DNA of 64,000 nt from Alphaproteobacteria bacterium HGW-Alphaproteobacteria-4 (GCA_002842855.1 PHEE01000004.1:88383-152382); one strand, 5' to 3'. Numbered from the stretch's first letter, positions 44,056-53,657 are shown. The notes: a model not told the origin generated them from the sequence alone. A program made the numbers and translations.

Positions 44056-45231
44056 TCAGGCCACCTGCCCCGCTGCCCACCCCGACGACCAGGCCCACTG
44101 GAAGTTGTAGCCGCCAAGCCAGCCGGTCACATCGACCACCTCGCCCACGAAATACAACCCCGGCACCTCGCGCGCGCCAAGGGTGCGGGCATCGAGCGCT
44201 TGCGTGTTGACCCCACCCAGCGTTACTTCGGCGGTCCGGTATCCCTCGCTGCCCGGCGGGCGCAACTGCCAGCGGTGCACCGCTTCTGCCAACTGGTCGA
44301 GGGCGGCGTTCGGCAGGTCGGCAAGCCGCCCAGCCACCCCGGCCCGCGCCACCACGAACCCCGCCAACCGTTCGGGCAGCCAGCGCGCCAGCACATTGTG
44401 CACCGCCGCCCGCCCTGCCTCGGCCCGCGCCGCGCGCAATGCCGCGCCGATGTCGTGCCCCGGCGCCAGGTCAACCAGCACCGCCTCGCCCTCGCGCCAG
44501 TAGCTTGAGATTTGCAGCACCGCGGGCCCCGATATTCCACGATGCGTGAACAGCAGCGCCTCATCGAAATGCACCCGACCGCAGCAAATGCGCACCGGCA
44601 GCGCCACCCCCGCCAACGCACGCGTCTGCGCCAGATCTGCCTCGCCCAGCGTCAGCGGCACCAGTGCGGGGCGCGGCGCCACCAGCCCCAGCCCGAAGCT
44701 TTCGGCAAGCCGATACCCAAGCCCGCTTGCCCCCATCTTGGGTATCGACTTGCCGCCGGTCGCCACCACAAGGCTGTCGGCCCCCAGCTGCCCGGTGCTG
44801 GTCTCGATCACGAACCCGCGCTCGCGCCGCACCGCGCCAATTTCCGTGCCGAGCCGCAGGCTCGCCCCGGCCTCGGCCATGGCGCCGGTCAGCATCTGCA
44901 CGATCTGCTTGGCCGAGCCATTGCAGAAAAGTTGCCCGAGCGTCTTTTCATGCCACGCGATGCCGGCGCGATCGACGCGGGCAACAAAGTCGGCGGGCGT
45001 GAAACGGCTGAGTGCCGAGCGCGCAAAGCGCGGGTTTTGCGAAAGAAATCGTTCGGGCGCGGTCGAGAGGTTGGTGAAATTGCAGCGCCCGCCGCCCGAG
45101 ATCCGGATCTTTTCACCGGGCGCGGGCGCATGGTCAAGAACCACCACCCGCCGCCCCCGACGCGCAGCCTCGACCGCGGCGAACATACCCGCTGCGCCTG
45201 CCCCCAGAACTGCCACATCGCACCGCTCCAT
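44056..45231 (-). CDS. HI0933-like FAD-dependent oxidoreductase
   Basis: 391 residues. The FAD Rossmann motif VLGAGAAGMFAAVEAARRGR is at the N-terminus, followed by the family signature ISGGGRCNFTNL near residue 45 and VVATGGKSIPKMGASGLGY near residue 155. The C-terminal LYFVGEVVDVTGWLGGYNFQ is diagnostic of the HI0933/YhiN (TIGR00275-type) group. Substrate unknown. The gene is convergent with kpsE, with a 37-base gap, and its start lies 100 bases from the tRNA-Gln gene on the other strand. Confidence 0.92.
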   Translation of the reverse strand: MERCDVAVLGAGAAGMFAAVEAARRGRRVVVLDHAPAPGEKIRISGGGRCNFTNLSTAPERFLSQNPRFARSALSRFTPADFVARVDRAGIAWHEKTLGQLFCNGSAKQIVQMLTGAMAEAGASLRLGTEIGAVRRERGFVIETSTGQLGADSLVVATGGKSIPKMGASGLGYRLAESFGLGLVAPRPALVPLTLGEADLAQTRALAGVALPVRICCGRVHFDEALLFTHRGISGPAVLQISSYWREGEAVLVDLAPGHDIGAALRAARAEAGRAAVHNVLARWLPERLAGFVVARAGVAGRLADLPNAALDQLAEAVHRWQLRPPGSEGYRTAEVTLGGVNTQALDARTLGAREVPGLYFVGEVVDVTGWLGGYNFQWAWSSGWAAGQVA

Positions 45232-45331
45232 CCGCGCCCCTTAGCGCGCCAGGCACATTCGACGCAATGCCAATTCCGCTCAATTTCCCCTTGCGGCGCC
45301 CCCCCGCCTTGGCTAAACACCCGCCCACGGT

Positions 45332-45406
45332 TGGGGCGTGGCCAAGTGGTAAGGCATCGGTTTTTGGTACCGTGTACCGTAGGTTCGAATCCTACCGCCC
45401 CAGCCA
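45332..45406 (+). tRNA. tRNA-Gln (anticodon UUG)
   Basis: A 75-base cloverleaf with encoded CCA. The acceptor stem TGGGGCG pairs with CGCCCCA. The D-arm is in GCCAAGTGGTAAGGC; the anticodon arm is CGGT-TTTTGGT-ACCG, giving UUG at positions 34-36. The T-arm is GTAGG-TTCGAAT-CCTAC. The discriminator base is G. It reads CAA and CAG codons. Orphan genes lie directly downstream. Confidence 0.97.
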
Positions 45407-45414
45407 AACGGTGA

Positions 45415-45654
45415 TCAATTCACTTGATCGTCATCCAAGAGGTCGAACACGCCCGGCCCGCGGCGGAATGTATCCAAATTGGTGCAGTTGCCAAGGATTG
45501 CGCGGATTGCGCCGAGTGAAAGCGGATCGGCTAGCTTTCGGCCGTCGAGCTCCAACACCCGCAAGACCCTTAGACTCTTTGCGTTCCCGCCCGACGGCCG
45601 AAAAGTCCATTGAACCTTGAGGTCAAAGGCGGTTTTGTTCGCGCCGTCAGCCAT
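45415..45654 (-). CDS. small hypothetical protein next to tRNA-Gln
   Basis: 79 residues (MADGANKTAFDLKVQWTFRP, ending FDLLDDDQVN). There is no signal peptide, membrane segment or recognisable domain, and the stop is nine bases from the 3' end of the tRNA gene on the opposite strand. Composition is more AT-rich than nearby core genes. The open frame and an ATG support a gene, but there is no family evidence. It may be cargo of a past tRNA-site integration. Confidence 0.5.
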   Translation of the reverse strand: MADGANKTAFDLKVQWTFRPSGGNAKSLRVLRVLELDGRKLADPLSLGAIRAILGNCTNLDTFRRGPGVFDLLDDDQVN

Positions 45655-45697
45655 AACGCCCCATCAACTGCCCCCGCGCGGCAACCACGCGCCAGGG

Positions 45698-46231
45698 TCA
45701 ATTCCAGGTTTCGGGAAACCAGCCTGCGTCGCCCCACAGCTGGCCCTGATTGTCTATCGCGAGAAATACCCCCAGCGGGGTTTCAACGCGGCGCATGCCG
45801 CCGGGGAAGACCTGCGCGCCGCCCTGTAGCAAAACCCCGGTCATGCCTTCGCTGCGCGAGCCTTCGCCGTGGATGTAAAGCCGGTAAACCCAGGCTTGGT
45901 CTTCTGTCAGCGCCGCAAAGCCGGTCATCGGCGCCACCGGCAACATGCCGGCGGGAATAAATCCGCACTGGCTCCACAGATAGGTGCAGGGCAGGTTCTC
46001 GAAGGTGCCGAAAGGCATCTTGACCGTCGCGCCGGGCTCGGCGGTCACCGCCGCGCCAGCCTCGTCATATAGCGTTCCGAACCAGCCCTGGCTGCGCGTG
46101 CCGGGTTGGGTGACCTGAAGTTGATAGATCAGCCGCCCATCTGCCTCTTGCGCCTGTGCAGTGTCTGGCAGCTGCACGACAAGCCCACCGATGCCCCCGG
46201 CAAGGGCCATGAAGAGAGACCGCAACACCAT
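45698..46231 (-). CDS. exported hypothetical protein
   Basis: 177 residues from the ATG at 46231. A signal peptide (MVLRSLFMALAGGIGGLVVQ, cleavage after QAQ or AQA) is clear. The mature part is rich in Gly and aromatic residues, with two Cys in LPCTYLWSQCGF that could form a disulfide, and it has two similar stretches (TRSQGWFGTLYDEAGAAV and SRSEGMTGVLLQGGAQVF) that look like an internal repeat. Location: periplasm or surface. No family recognised. It stands alone between orphan genes. Confidence 0.65.
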   Translation of the reverse strand: MVLRSLFMALAGGIGGLVVQLPDTAQAQEADGRLIYQLQVTQPGTRSQGWFGTLYDEAGAAVTAEPGATVKMPFGTFENLPCTYLWSQCGFIPAGMLPVAPMTGFAALTEDQAWVYRLYIHGEGSRSEGMTGVLLQGGAQVFPGGMRRVETPLGVFLAIDNQGQLWGDAGWFPETWN

Positions 46232-46819
46232 CGCCACCTCCTGTCGCGCCGCCTCGCGGGGGCGCCCGACGCACCGCACCAACTGCCGCGTCAGATTACG
46301 CCTGAATCGCCGGAAAATCCATCAACAAGAGGTGGTTGCGGTTCATATAGTGCGTTTGACGGGGGCAGGCAGCGCCCGTGCAAACCGTCATGTTCCGCAG
46401 GCCCCCCTACAGCATCCCCGGCGCCACCAGATCGGGCGGGCGGTGGCCATCGGCGAATGTCTTGATGCTGACGATCACCTTTTCGCCCATTTCGATGCGG
46501 CCTTCGAGCGTGGCCGAACCCAGCCAGGGCCGCCGATTTCGGTTGCCGACCGTCGGATACCGCATAAGCTGTCGATCCGCGAGATCGACGCGGCCTCGCA
46601 GGACAACCGATAACAATCGCCGCCTTCTCGGCCCCATCGGATACATCCCGCCCGCAGAGGCAGAGCAGGCGTGTCTCATGCAAACCTGAACACACTCGAT
46701 ATGGTCGCCCAGTCGTTGAACAAATCACCCTCCGGCAAAGCCGGGGCGGTTTACGCCACTCCCGTGGCAAACTTTTGCACTGCCGTTCTCAGGGTGCTGG
46801 CTGTCGCGGAACTTGCACA
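46232..46819. other. 588-base region with no confident gene; possible decayed ORF at 46407-46679 (minus)
   Basis: No strong coding frame is seen. The minus-strand frame 46679-46407 starts MRHACSASAGGMYP and ends GEKVIVSIKTFADG followed by PPDLVAPGML; a run RRRRLL followed by ATLEGRIEMGEKV recalls a PilZ domain, but the second PilZ motif (D/NxSxxG) is not there. It could be a frameshifted PilZ-like remnant. A hairpin (GTTTGACGGG with CCCGTGCAAAC, 46354-46385) follows its end. Nearer the LysR gene, CCGGC-aaa-GCCGG at 46732-46744 may end the lysR transcript. Confidence 0.3.
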
Positions 46820-47779
46820 TCATTGATAGGTCCGCTCTTCCAGCCTGACAGTTCGGATCAGCTCGCTGATTGCTGCGATCAGCTTGCTTTCCGCGGGGTT
46901 GGCGCTGCGGTTCGGGTTGGTGACGAAGACGACATCGACCGCAGGGATACCGGTGTATGGCGGCAGCCGCCACAGATTGCCGGCCTGAACATCCCTGTGG
47001 GCCACATGCACCGGCAAAGCGCCGATGCCGAGCCCTGCAACGATCATCCGCCTGACCTCGGGCAGGTTTGCCGAAACGCCCTTGAGCTCCGGGCGCAGCA
47101 GTGCCTGTTCCCGCAAATGCGTGACCGAGTGCAGCGGCCCGCTTTCCGCGTCGGTCTGGAACGAGACCGAGCTTTCGCCCTGCAACTCGGAAAGCCTGAT
47201 CTTTTCCTTGCCGAACAGGCGGTGGTGCGGCCCGCAGTAAAGCGCAAAATACTCGCGGAACAGCACCTCGGCATGCAGCGCCGGATCGCGCTCGCGCATC
47301 AGGCAGATGCCCAGCGTTGCCCGGTTCTGGCGCAGGCGGTTCAGCACTTCAGAGCTTTCGGCAACCACAATTGAATATGTTGCATCGGGGTGCGCGCGAT
47401 TGAAGGTTTCCAGCAGGTCGTCAAAGTGCCGACAGACGACGTGGCTCGTCATCACGATGCCGACATGCCCGCTGATCCGGTTCTCGGCCCGATCCAACAG
47501 CCCGGGCAGTTGCGAGACCGAGCCGAACACCGTGCTGCATTCCCGATACAGCACCCTGCCCGCCTCGGTCACCGTGAAATGGGTCGGGCGGCGATCCACC
47601 AGTTTCTGGCCAACCGTATCTTCCAGCCGCTTCAGCGCGGCACTGATCGTCGGCTGCTTGACGCCAAGAAAATTGGCGGCCCGCGTGATGCCTTGCTGTT
47701 CCACGACAACAATAAAAGTGCGCAGCAGATTCCAGTCCAGAGTCCACGGAAATTTCTGCTCATATGGCTTCATCATCAC
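46820..47779 (-). CDS. LysR-family transcriptional regulator
   Basis: 319 residues. The N-terminal winged helix (residues 15-75) reads WNLLRTFIVVVEQQGITRAA then FLGVKQPTISAALKRLEDTVG. The effector-binding domain follows with GHVGIVMTSHVVCRHFDDLL, and ends VDVVFVTNPNRSANPAESK. It is divergent from the amino-acid transporter operon with a 136-base gap, the standard LysR arrangement, so it very probably controls that operon in response to the substrate or an intermediate. The effector is unknown. Confidence 0.9.
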   Translation of the reverse strand: MMMKPYEQKFPWTLDWNLLRTFIVVVEQQGITRAANFLGVKQPTISAALKRLEDTVGQKLVDRRPTHFTVTEAGRVLYRECSTVFGSVSQLPGLLDRAENRISGHVGIVMTSHVVCRHFDDLLETFNRAHPDATYSIVVAESSEVLNRLRQNRATLGICLMRERDPALHAEVLFREYFALYCGPHHRLFGKEKIRLSELQGESSVSFQTDAESGPLHSVTHLREQALLRPELKGVSANLPEVRRMIVAGLGIGALPVHVAHRDVQAGNLWRLPPYTGIPAVDVVFVTNPNRSANPAESKLIAAISELIRTVRLEERTYQ

Positions 47780-47811
47780 TGATTTCTATAGTTGAGATAC
47801 CTTTTATTTGT

Positions 47812-47837
47812 TTGCAATATGTATGGCCACCATGCAA
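47812..47837. promoter_or_regulatory. candidate LysR-type binding site in the divergent promoter region
   Basis: TTGCA (47812-47816) and TGCAA (47833-47837) form an interrupted palindrome about midway between the lysR start and the binding-protein gene start. A nested ATGG-cca-CCAT lies inside. The spacing is longer than the usual LysR T-N11-A box, so this is only a candidate. Confidence 0.3.
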
Positions 47838-47915
47838 CTGAATACTGCGAGGCTCAATCCGTGGCGAAAAGCGTGAGGGCCGCTTACCGAAACCATGACA
47901 GGGAAAGGACGCACT

Positions 47916-48701
47916 ATGACTGCGTTGAAGAACTTTTTCAAAACGGCCGCGACCGCAGGCGCGCTCGCGATCGCCGCGTTAGGCATCGGCAGCGCCGCGC
48001 TGGCCGAAGAACTGGACACGATCACGGCCAAGGGTGTGCTGCGGATCGCCATGAGCGGCGCCTATCCTCCGTTCAACTTCGTCAACGAAAAGAACGAGGT
48101 GGTCGGCTTTGACGCGGCCATCGGTACCGAGATCGCCAAGCGGATGGGTCTTGAGGTCGAAATCATCACCACCGCGTGGGATGGCATTATTGGCGGGCTT
48201 CTCGCCAACAAATATGATGCGATCGTCGGCTCGATGTCGATTACCGAAGAGCGCGCCAAAGTGGTTGACTTCGTCGGCCCCTATTACACCACCAAGCGCG
48301 CGATCTTCACCAAGGCCGGGTCGCCGATTGTCAGCGTCGCGCAACTTTCCGATGCCACGGTTGGCGTGACCTTGGGCGAAACGCACGAACAATGGGCGCG
48401 CGAGCAGGGCTACAAGCTGCGCACCTACAAGGGCCTTCCCGAGCTTTTGATGGAGCTGAGCAACGGCCGCGTCGATGCCATCGTAAACGATTCCATCCCC
48501 GTCATTCTGGCGATGAAGGAAGGCAGCTACGATCTGGCGGTCGTTCCCGATCTGGTCACCGATACGATCGGCGCGGGCATCGCCATTCGACAAGGCAACC
48601 CCAAACTGCTCGCCGCGATGCAAGATGCGCTCGACGCCATGCAGGCTGACGGCACCTATCTGGCCATCGCCAACGAGTGGGTCGGCGGCGACATCCGCTG
48701 A
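47916..48701 (+). CDS. polar amino-acid ABC transporter substrate-binding protein
   Basis: 261 residues from the ATG at 47916, which has GGAAAGGA six bases upstream; an ATG at 47895 lacks a ribosome site. A signal peptide ends at AALA-EELD. The SBP family 3 features are: VLRIAMSGAYPPFNFVNEK, VGFDAAIGTEIAKRMG, DAIVGSMSITEERAKVVDF and YLAIANEWVGGD. The ligand-binding Arg/Asp positions look typical of amino-acid binding. Ligand unknown. A strong hairpin follows the stop. It is the first gene of the catabolic operon. Confidence 0.93.
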   Translation: MTALKNFFKTAATAGALAIAALGIGSAALAEELDTITAKGVLRIAMSGAYPPFNFVNEKNEVVGFDAAIGTEIAKRMGLEVEIITTAWDGIIGGLLANKYDAIVGSMSITEERAKVVDFVGPYYTTKRAIFTKAGSPIVSVAQLSDATVGVTLGETHEQWAREQGYKLRTYKGLPELLMELSNGRVDAIVNDSIPVILAMKEGSYDLAVVPDLVTDTIGAGIAIRQGNPKLLAAMQDALDAMQADGTYLAIANEWVGGDIR

Positions 48702-48717
48702 ACCGGCCCTGAATTAT

Positions 48718-48749
48718 CTGCCCGCGCGCCATCTGGGCCGCGCGGGCAG
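48718..48749 (+). promoter_or_regulatory. intercistronic hairpin after the amino-acid-binding-protein gene
   Basis: CTGCCCGCGCG (48718-48728) pairs perfectly with CGCGCGGGCAG (48739-48749) around a 10-base loop. It starts 16 bases after the binding-protein stop and lies before the creatininase-family gene. It should protect upstream mRNA and favour excess binding protein, like the two other hairpins in this window. Confidence 0.75.
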
Positions 48750-48777
48750 TTGCCCGCCCCCTAGCAGGAACTCGGCA

Positions 48778-49471
48778 ATGACCACGACCTACGGACATCT
48801 GACCTGGGAACAGGTGCGCGACGCCGACAAGGACCGGGTGGTGATCTTGAATGTCTCGGCCACCGAAGATCACGGCCCGCACATGACGCTCGATACCGAT
48901 ACGGTTCTCGGCATGGCGGTCGCCGAGGGCGTGGCCGCAGCCGCGCCAAACGAGGTGTTCGTAATGCCGCCGGTGCCTTACGGGTTCAACGAGCACCACA
49001 AGGATTTTCCTGGGGTGATCTGGATTCAGCCTGAAACCCTGATCGCCTTTGTGACCGACATCACCAAATCGCTCGCCCATCACGGGTTTCGCCGCATTTT
49101 GCTGCTCAATGGCACGGATCAACGCACTGCGCAAATCAGAAATCGGCGGCATCGCCCACGCGGGCGAGTTCGAGGCGGCGATGTATCTGCACCTGCACCC
49201 CGAACGGGTTAATCTGAAAAAGGCCGCCAAGCAGGTTGTCCACAACTCGGGCAGCAAGTTTTTCAATCTTGATCTCGCAGGCGGCGGCAGCCCGGCAATG
49301 TTGATGCGCTGGTGGTCCGAAGCGTCGCCCGACGGCACCATGGGCGACCCAACGGTTGCCGACGCCGAAACCGGGCGCCTGTTTCTGGAGGCCGCGATTG
49401 AAGAGACCACGGCGCTGATCCGCGAAATCCGCGCCCTGCCGCTGTTGGCGCGCAAAGACCACCACAAGTAA
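48778..49471 (+). pseudogene. creatininase-family amidohydrolase, disrupted by an internal deletion
   Basis: The first part reads MTTTYGHLTWEQVRDADKDR, then the metal-site block ATEDHGPHMTLDTDTVLGM and GFNEHHKDFPGVIW to RRILLLNG, and is then out of frame from about 49112. In the next frame the protein resumes at about 49118 with INALRKSEIGGIAHAGEFEA (the HAGE metal/catalytic motif) and runs to KDHHK at 49471. The segment that normally follows LLNG (HGGN-type motif and about 40 residues) is missing. The family cleaves creatinine and related amides or lactams. Placement between transporter genes suggests it acts first on the imported compound. Broken as written; frame loss may be real or an assembly error. 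Confidence 0.85.
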
Positions 49472-49484
49472 TTGGGGGGCTGAC

Positions 49485-50132
49485 GTGGATTTTGAACTGA
49501 TGCTGCGCGTCTATCCGTTCTTCCTCGCGGCGGCGTGGGTGACAATTCAGCTTTCGATCTACACAACAGTTCTTGGGCTAATCTGCGGCTCACTGGGCGC
49601 GGCCGCGCGGCTGTCGCGAAGCCGGATCCTGCGCTTTGTCGGGGCCGCATATGTGAGCCTCTTTCGCGGCACCCCGGCGCTGATCCAGTTGTTCATCCTC
49701 TACTTCGGCGGCCCGCAGATCGGCATCCAGCTTGATGCCTTCGAGGCCGGGGTGATCGGGTTGGGGGTCAACATCGGCGCCTACATGACCGAGACGATCC
49801 GCGGCGCAATAGTGGCGGTGGACCGGGGTCAGTCCGAGGCGGCGCGAACGCTTGGCCTGAGTAGGTCCGAGACCATGCGCAAGGTGATTCTGCCGCAGGC
49901 GGCGCGGCTGATGATCCGCCCGCTCGGCGTGAACATCAACGCCTTGATCAAGGGCACAGCACTTGTGGCCGCGATTTCGGTGGTTGAACTGACCTATACC
50001 GCACAGCGCTACATCGGCTCGACCTACAAGCCGTTCGAAATGTTTCTGTTGGCCGGGGTCATCTACATGGTGATCATCTACGTGACCGGGCTTGCCATTT
50101 CATGGCTCGACCGGCGGGCTCGGATCTCATGA
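49485..50132 (+). CDS. polar amino-acid ABC transporter permease (first)
   Basis: 215 residues from a GTG at 49485 with GGGGGG upstream. Five hydrophobic helices. The HisMQ-type motifs SLFRGTPALIQLFILYFGGP and the EAA loop [20 protein letters not shown] followed by LPQAARLMIRPL are complete. Helix content and length match HisM/GlnP proteins. It forms the channel with the second permease encoded 30 bases downstream. Confidence 0.93.
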   Translation: MDFELMLRVYPFFLAAAWVTIQLSIYTTVLGLICGSLGAAARLSRSRILRFVGAAYVSLFRGTPALIQLFILYFGGPQIGIQLDAFEAGVIGLGVNIGAYMTETIRGAIVAVDRGQSEAARTLGLSRSETMRKVILPQAARLMIRPLGVNINALIKGTALVAAISVVELTYTAQRYIGSTYKPFEMFLLAGVIYMVIIYVTGLAISWLDRRARIS

Positions 50133-50162
50133 GCGGCCTTCATCCAGTCGGCGGAGGCCGCC

Positions 50163-50819
50163 ATGACGCTTGATTTCACCATTGTTCCCAGCTACTTCAC
50201 GCTTCTGCTGATCGGCTCAGGCTGGACCATCGCAATCACCGCCGCCGCGGCCGTCCTAAGCTTTGTGGTGGGCATCCTTTTTGCGGTCATCGCGCTTTAT
50301 GGGCCGGCGCTGGTGCGCTATCCGATCCGCCTTTTTGCCTGGCTGTTCATGGGAACGCCGCTACTGCTGCAACTGTTCCTGATCTATTTCGGGCTGATCC
50401 AGATCGGCATTGATCTGCCCGCCTTCGCCGCCGGGGTCATCGGTCTTGGCCTGCATTTCGCGGTCTACAACTCCGATATCATCCAGTCCGGAATTCGGGC
50501 TGTGGACAAGGGCCAGTACGAAGGCGCGCGCACCCTTGGCCTGAGCCGCCTGCAGACCATCGCCCGCATCATCGTGCCGCAGGCCGTGCGCTCGGTGATC
50601 CCGCCGATCGGCAACAACATGATCGCGCTCTTGAAGGATTCCGCGCTGGTTTCGGTGATTGGCGTGACCGAACTGACCCTGACCGCACAGCTTGCCATCA
50701 GCAAAACGTTTCACCCGTTCGAATTCTATCTGGCTGCCGCCGTTTGCTATTACGTCATCAACCTCGGCCTCGAGGCCGGCCTGCGCCACCTTGAGGGCCG
50801 CGTTCAACTGTCGCGGTAA
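50163..50819 (+). CDS. polar amino-acid ABC transporter permease (second)
   Basis: 218 residues with five helices. Motifs: [20 protein letters not shown], the EAA loop [20 protein letters not shown] then [20 protein letters not shown], and [15 protein letters not shown], which is typical of HisMQ permeases. It is the partner of the first permease. The ATPase gene follows after 20 bases with a GGGAG site. Confidence 0.93.
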   Translation: MTLDFTIVPSYFTLLLIGSGWTIAITAAAAVLSFVVGILFAVIALYGPALVRYPIRLFAWLFMGTPLLLQLFLIYFGLIQIGIDLPAFAAGVIGLGLHFAVYNSDIIQSGIRAVDKGQYEGARTLGLSRLQTIARIIVPQAVRSVIPPIGNNMIALLKDSALVSVIGVTELTLTAQLAISKTFHPFEFYLAAAVCYYVINLGLEAGLRHLEGRVQLSR

Positions 50820-50839
50820 GGCGATCTGGGAGCATCCGA

Positions 50840-51610
50840 ATGACCGACAAGCCCTTCATCGATATCCGCCACGCCGCCAAAAGCTATGGCGCGCTCGAAG
50901 TGCTGAAAGACATCAGCCTGCAAGTGCGAAAGGGGCAGATCGTGGCCATCATCGGCCCCAGCGGTTCGGGCAAATCGACGCTGTTGCGTGCCATCAACGA
51001 TCTGGATCCGCTGACAAAAGGCGAGGTCTGGCTGGAGGATATGCAGGTCAACAAACCACTTCCGCCGCGCCAGTACGAGCGGCACATCAACCAGATGCGC
51101 CAGCAGATCGGCATGGTGTTCCAGCACTTCAACCTGTTCCCCCATCTGACCGTGCGCGGCAACATCACGCTGGCACCGAAGATGTTGAAGCGCCTTACAG
51201 AGGCCGAGGCGAACGCGCTGGCCGAAAAGCAGCTCGCCCATGTCGGCATGCTGGACCGGATCGACTATTACCCCTCGCAGCTTTCGGGTGGCCAGAAACA
51301 GCGCGTCGCGATTGCGCGCGCGCTGGCAATGGAGCCCAAGGTGATGCTGTTCGACGAGGTCACATCGGCGCTCGACCCCGAACTGGTCGAGGAGGTCAAC
51401 CTGACGATGAAAAAGCTCGCCGAGGAACACATGACAATGATCATCGTCACCCATGAGATGCGCTTTGCGCAGGATGTCTGCGACCGGGTGCTGTTCATGG
51501 ATCAGGGGGTGGTGGTCGAGGAAGGCCCGCCCGAGGTGATCTTCCGCAACCCCCAACACGAGCGCACCAAGAACTTTCTGCGCAAACATCTGCAAGGAAA
51601 CGCACAATGA
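50840..51610 (+). CDS. polar amino-acid ABC transporter ATP-binding protein
   Basis: 256 residues. Walker [18 protein letters not shown]-loop [17 protein letters not shown], signature [15 protein letters not shown], Walker [16 protein letters not shown] and H-loop [11 protein letters not shown] are intact and of GlnQ/HisP type. The stop overlaps the start of the aminotransferase gene (ATGA), so transport and catabolism are translated together. Confidence 0.94.
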   Translation: MTDKPFIDIRHAAKSYGALEVLKDISLQVRKGQIVAIIGPSGSGKSTLLRAINDLDPLTKGEVWLEDMQVNKPLPPRQYERHINQMRQQIGMVFQHFNLFPHLTVRGNITLAPKMLKRLTEAEANALAEKQLAHVGMLDRIDYYPSQLSGGQKQRVAIARALAMEPKVMLFDEVTSALDPELVEEVNLTMKKLAEEHMTMIIVTHEMRFAQDVCDRVLFMDQGVVVEEGPPEVIFRNPQHERTKNFLRKHLQGNAQ

Positions 51611-52965
51611 CCACCGCTGCCATGGCCCGGCCATCGAACCTGTTCTACCAGTCGGGCACCATTCGCCCGATGCTGGACCGCGCCGAGGGCGTCTATCTTT
51701 TCGACACTTCCGGCAAGCGCTACCTTGATGGCTCCAGCGGCGCGATGGTCAGCAATATCGGCCACTCGAACCCCCATGTGCTGACGGCGATGAAAGCGCA
51801 GATGGACAAGGCGACCTTTGGCTATCGGCTGCATTTCCAGACCGAGCCGGCGGAAAGGCTGGCGCAGATGACCGCCGATCTGATGCCTGCGGGGCTGGAC
51901 AGGGTGTTTTTCGTTTCGGGCGGCTCGGAGGCGGTGGAAAGCACCCTCAAGCTGGCGCGGCAATATGCGCTGACCCAAGGGCAGGTCGGGCGCTGGAAAG
52001 TGATTTCGCGCTATCCTTCGTATCACGGCTGCACTCTGGGTGCACTGGCGCTGACCGGCTACGACCCTCTGACCGAGCCATTCGCGCCGATGATGCGGGC
52101 GATGCCGAAAATCGCCGCGCCGCGCTGCTACCTGGACAACGACAACCTTGACGACCCCGCGCGCGGCCTGAAATACGCCGAATTGCTGCGCACCGAAATC
52201 ATCGCGCAGGGCCCCGACACCGTGCTGGCCTTTATCATGGAACCGGTCGGCGGTGCCTCGACCGGCGCATTGGTGGCGCCCGACAGCTATTATGCCCGCG
52301 TCCGCGAAATCTGCGACGAGTTCGGAATTTTGCTGATCTATGACGAGGTGATGACCGGCGCCGGGCGCACCGGCAAGTTCGTCGCCTCGGAGCACTGGGG
52401 CATCACCCCCGATATCGTGGCGCTGTCCAAGGGCTTTGCCGCAGGCTATGCACCGCTGGGCGCGATGGTGGCCAGGCGCGAGATTGTAGATGCGGTGCTG
52501 GGGGCTGGCGGTTTTCAGCACGGGTTCACCTATGCCGGCAACCCGCTTGCCTGTTCCGCCGGGGTGGCGGTGCTCGAGGTGTTGCAGCGCGAAAACCTGA
52601 TCGAAAATGCCGCCGTCATGGGCGATGTGCTGAAGGCCCGACTGACAGGGCTGATGGACCGCTTTCCCTTCATCGGTGACGTGCGCGGCAAGGGCTTGCT
52701 GCTCGCCTTCGAACTGGTCTGTGACCGCGCCACGATGGCGCCGCTGCCCAAGGGGCTGAATGCCTTCACCCGGCTGGTCGATCTGGCCTATGAACGCGGG
52801 CTTATCATCTATGCGCGCCGCAGCCGTGGCGGCTATGACGGCGACCATTTTCTGGTCTGCCCGCCGCTGATCATTACCCGCGCCCAGATCGACGAAATCA
52901 TCGGCACGCTGACCGAAAGCCTCGACGCGATGGCCGCCGAGATGAACCTGCCGGTCAACCGCTGA
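51607..52965 (+). CDS. class III pyridoxal-phosphate aminotransferase
   Basis: 452 residues. Fold-type I class III features: [58 protein letters not shown] (PLP-stacking aromatic), the Asp in [19 protein letters not shown] and the PLP Lys in [18 protein letters not shown]. Members transaminate omega- or beta-amino groups, often with pyruvate or 2-oxoglutarate. With the CoA-transferase and thiolase genes that follow, a beta-amino acid to beta-keto acid reaction is the natural reading. Substrate not known. Confidence 0.9.
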   Translation: MTTAAMARPSNLFYQSGTIRPMLDRAEGVYLFDTSGKRYLDGSSGAMVSNIGHSNPHVLTAMKAQMDKATFGYRLHFQTEPAERLAQMTADLMPAGLDRVFFVSGGSEAVESTLKLARQYALTQGQVGRWKVISRYPSYHGCTLGALALTGYDPLTEPFAPMMRAMPKIAAPRCYLDNDNLDDPARGLKYAELLRTEIIAQGPDTVLAFIMEPVGGASTGALVAPDSYYARVREICDEFGILLIYDEVMTGAGRTGKFVASEHWGITPDIVALSKGFAAGYAPLGAMVARREIVDAVLGAGGFQHGFTYAGNPLACSAGVAVLEVLQRENLIENAAVMGDVLKARLTGLMDRFPFIGDVRGKGLLLAFELVCDRATMAPLPKGLNAFTRLVDLAYERGLIIYARRSRGGYDGDHFLVCPPLIITRAQIDEIIGTLTESLDAMAAEMNLPVNR

Positions 52966-53657
52966 TGCCGCTGCCCGACAAAACCTGCGATATGGCCACA
53001 GCGATCGCCCGCATCCCCGATGGCGCGCGCATCATGCTGGGCGGCTTTGGCGTGCCCGGAACGCCGTTCTGCCTGATCCGCGAGCTGGTGCGGCAGGGGC
53101 AGAGGGGCCTGACAATCATCAAGAACGATGCCAACGAGACCGGCATGGGGGTAGACTGGCTGCTGGAAAATGGTCAGGTGGCGCGGCTGATCACCTCGCA
53201 TATCGGGCTGAACCCGCGCGCCATGCAAATGATGAACGCAGGGCAGATCAGCGTCGAGTTCGTGCCGCAGGGCATTTTGGCCGAACGCATCCGCTGCGCC
53301 GGGGCCGGGATGATGGGCTTTGTCAGCGATATCGGTATTGGCACCGTGATGGCCGAGGGCAAGCCAAGCGTGAATGTCGGCGACAGGTCCGGCACGCTGG
53401 AAACCGCGCTCGGCGCCGATTTCGCGCTGGTCCATGCCGCCCGCGCCGATACCTTCGGCAATCTGCGCTTTGCCGCCTCGGCACGCAATTTCAACCCGTT
53501 GATTGCGATGGCAGCCACCACGACGATCGCCGAGGCCGAAACGGTGGTGGCGCCGGGCGGCATCGCGCCAGATGACGTGCACACGCCCGGCCCTTTCGTT
53601 GATCAGGTCATCGCATTGCCCGAACTGCCGGAGGTCTACGGTGTCGTTGAACGCTAG
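52965..53657 (+). CDS. 3-oxoacid CoA-transferase family, subunit A
   Basis: 230 residues. The glycine-rich start block IPDGARIMLGGFGVPGTPF matches the alpha subunits of AtoD/ScoA/PcaI type. Further family features are LTIIKNDANETGMGVDWLLE, LNPRAMQMMNAGQ and FVPQGILAERIRCAGAG. It forms a heterodimer with the product of the next gene and would move CoA to a beta-keto acid. The ATG overlaps the aminotransferase stop. Substrate could be any 3-oxoacid; not narrowed by sequence. Confidence 0.92.
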   Translation: MPLPDKTCDMATAIARIPDGARIMLGGFGVPGTPFCLIRELVRQGQRGLTIIKNDANETGMGVDWLLENGQVARLITSHIGLNPRAMQMMNAGQISVEFVPQGILAERIRCAGAGMMGFVSDIGIGTVMAEGKPSVNVGDRSGTLETALGADFALVHAARADTFGNLRFAASARNFNPLIAMAATTTIAEAETVVAPGGIAPDDVHTPGPFVDQVIALPELPEVYGVVER

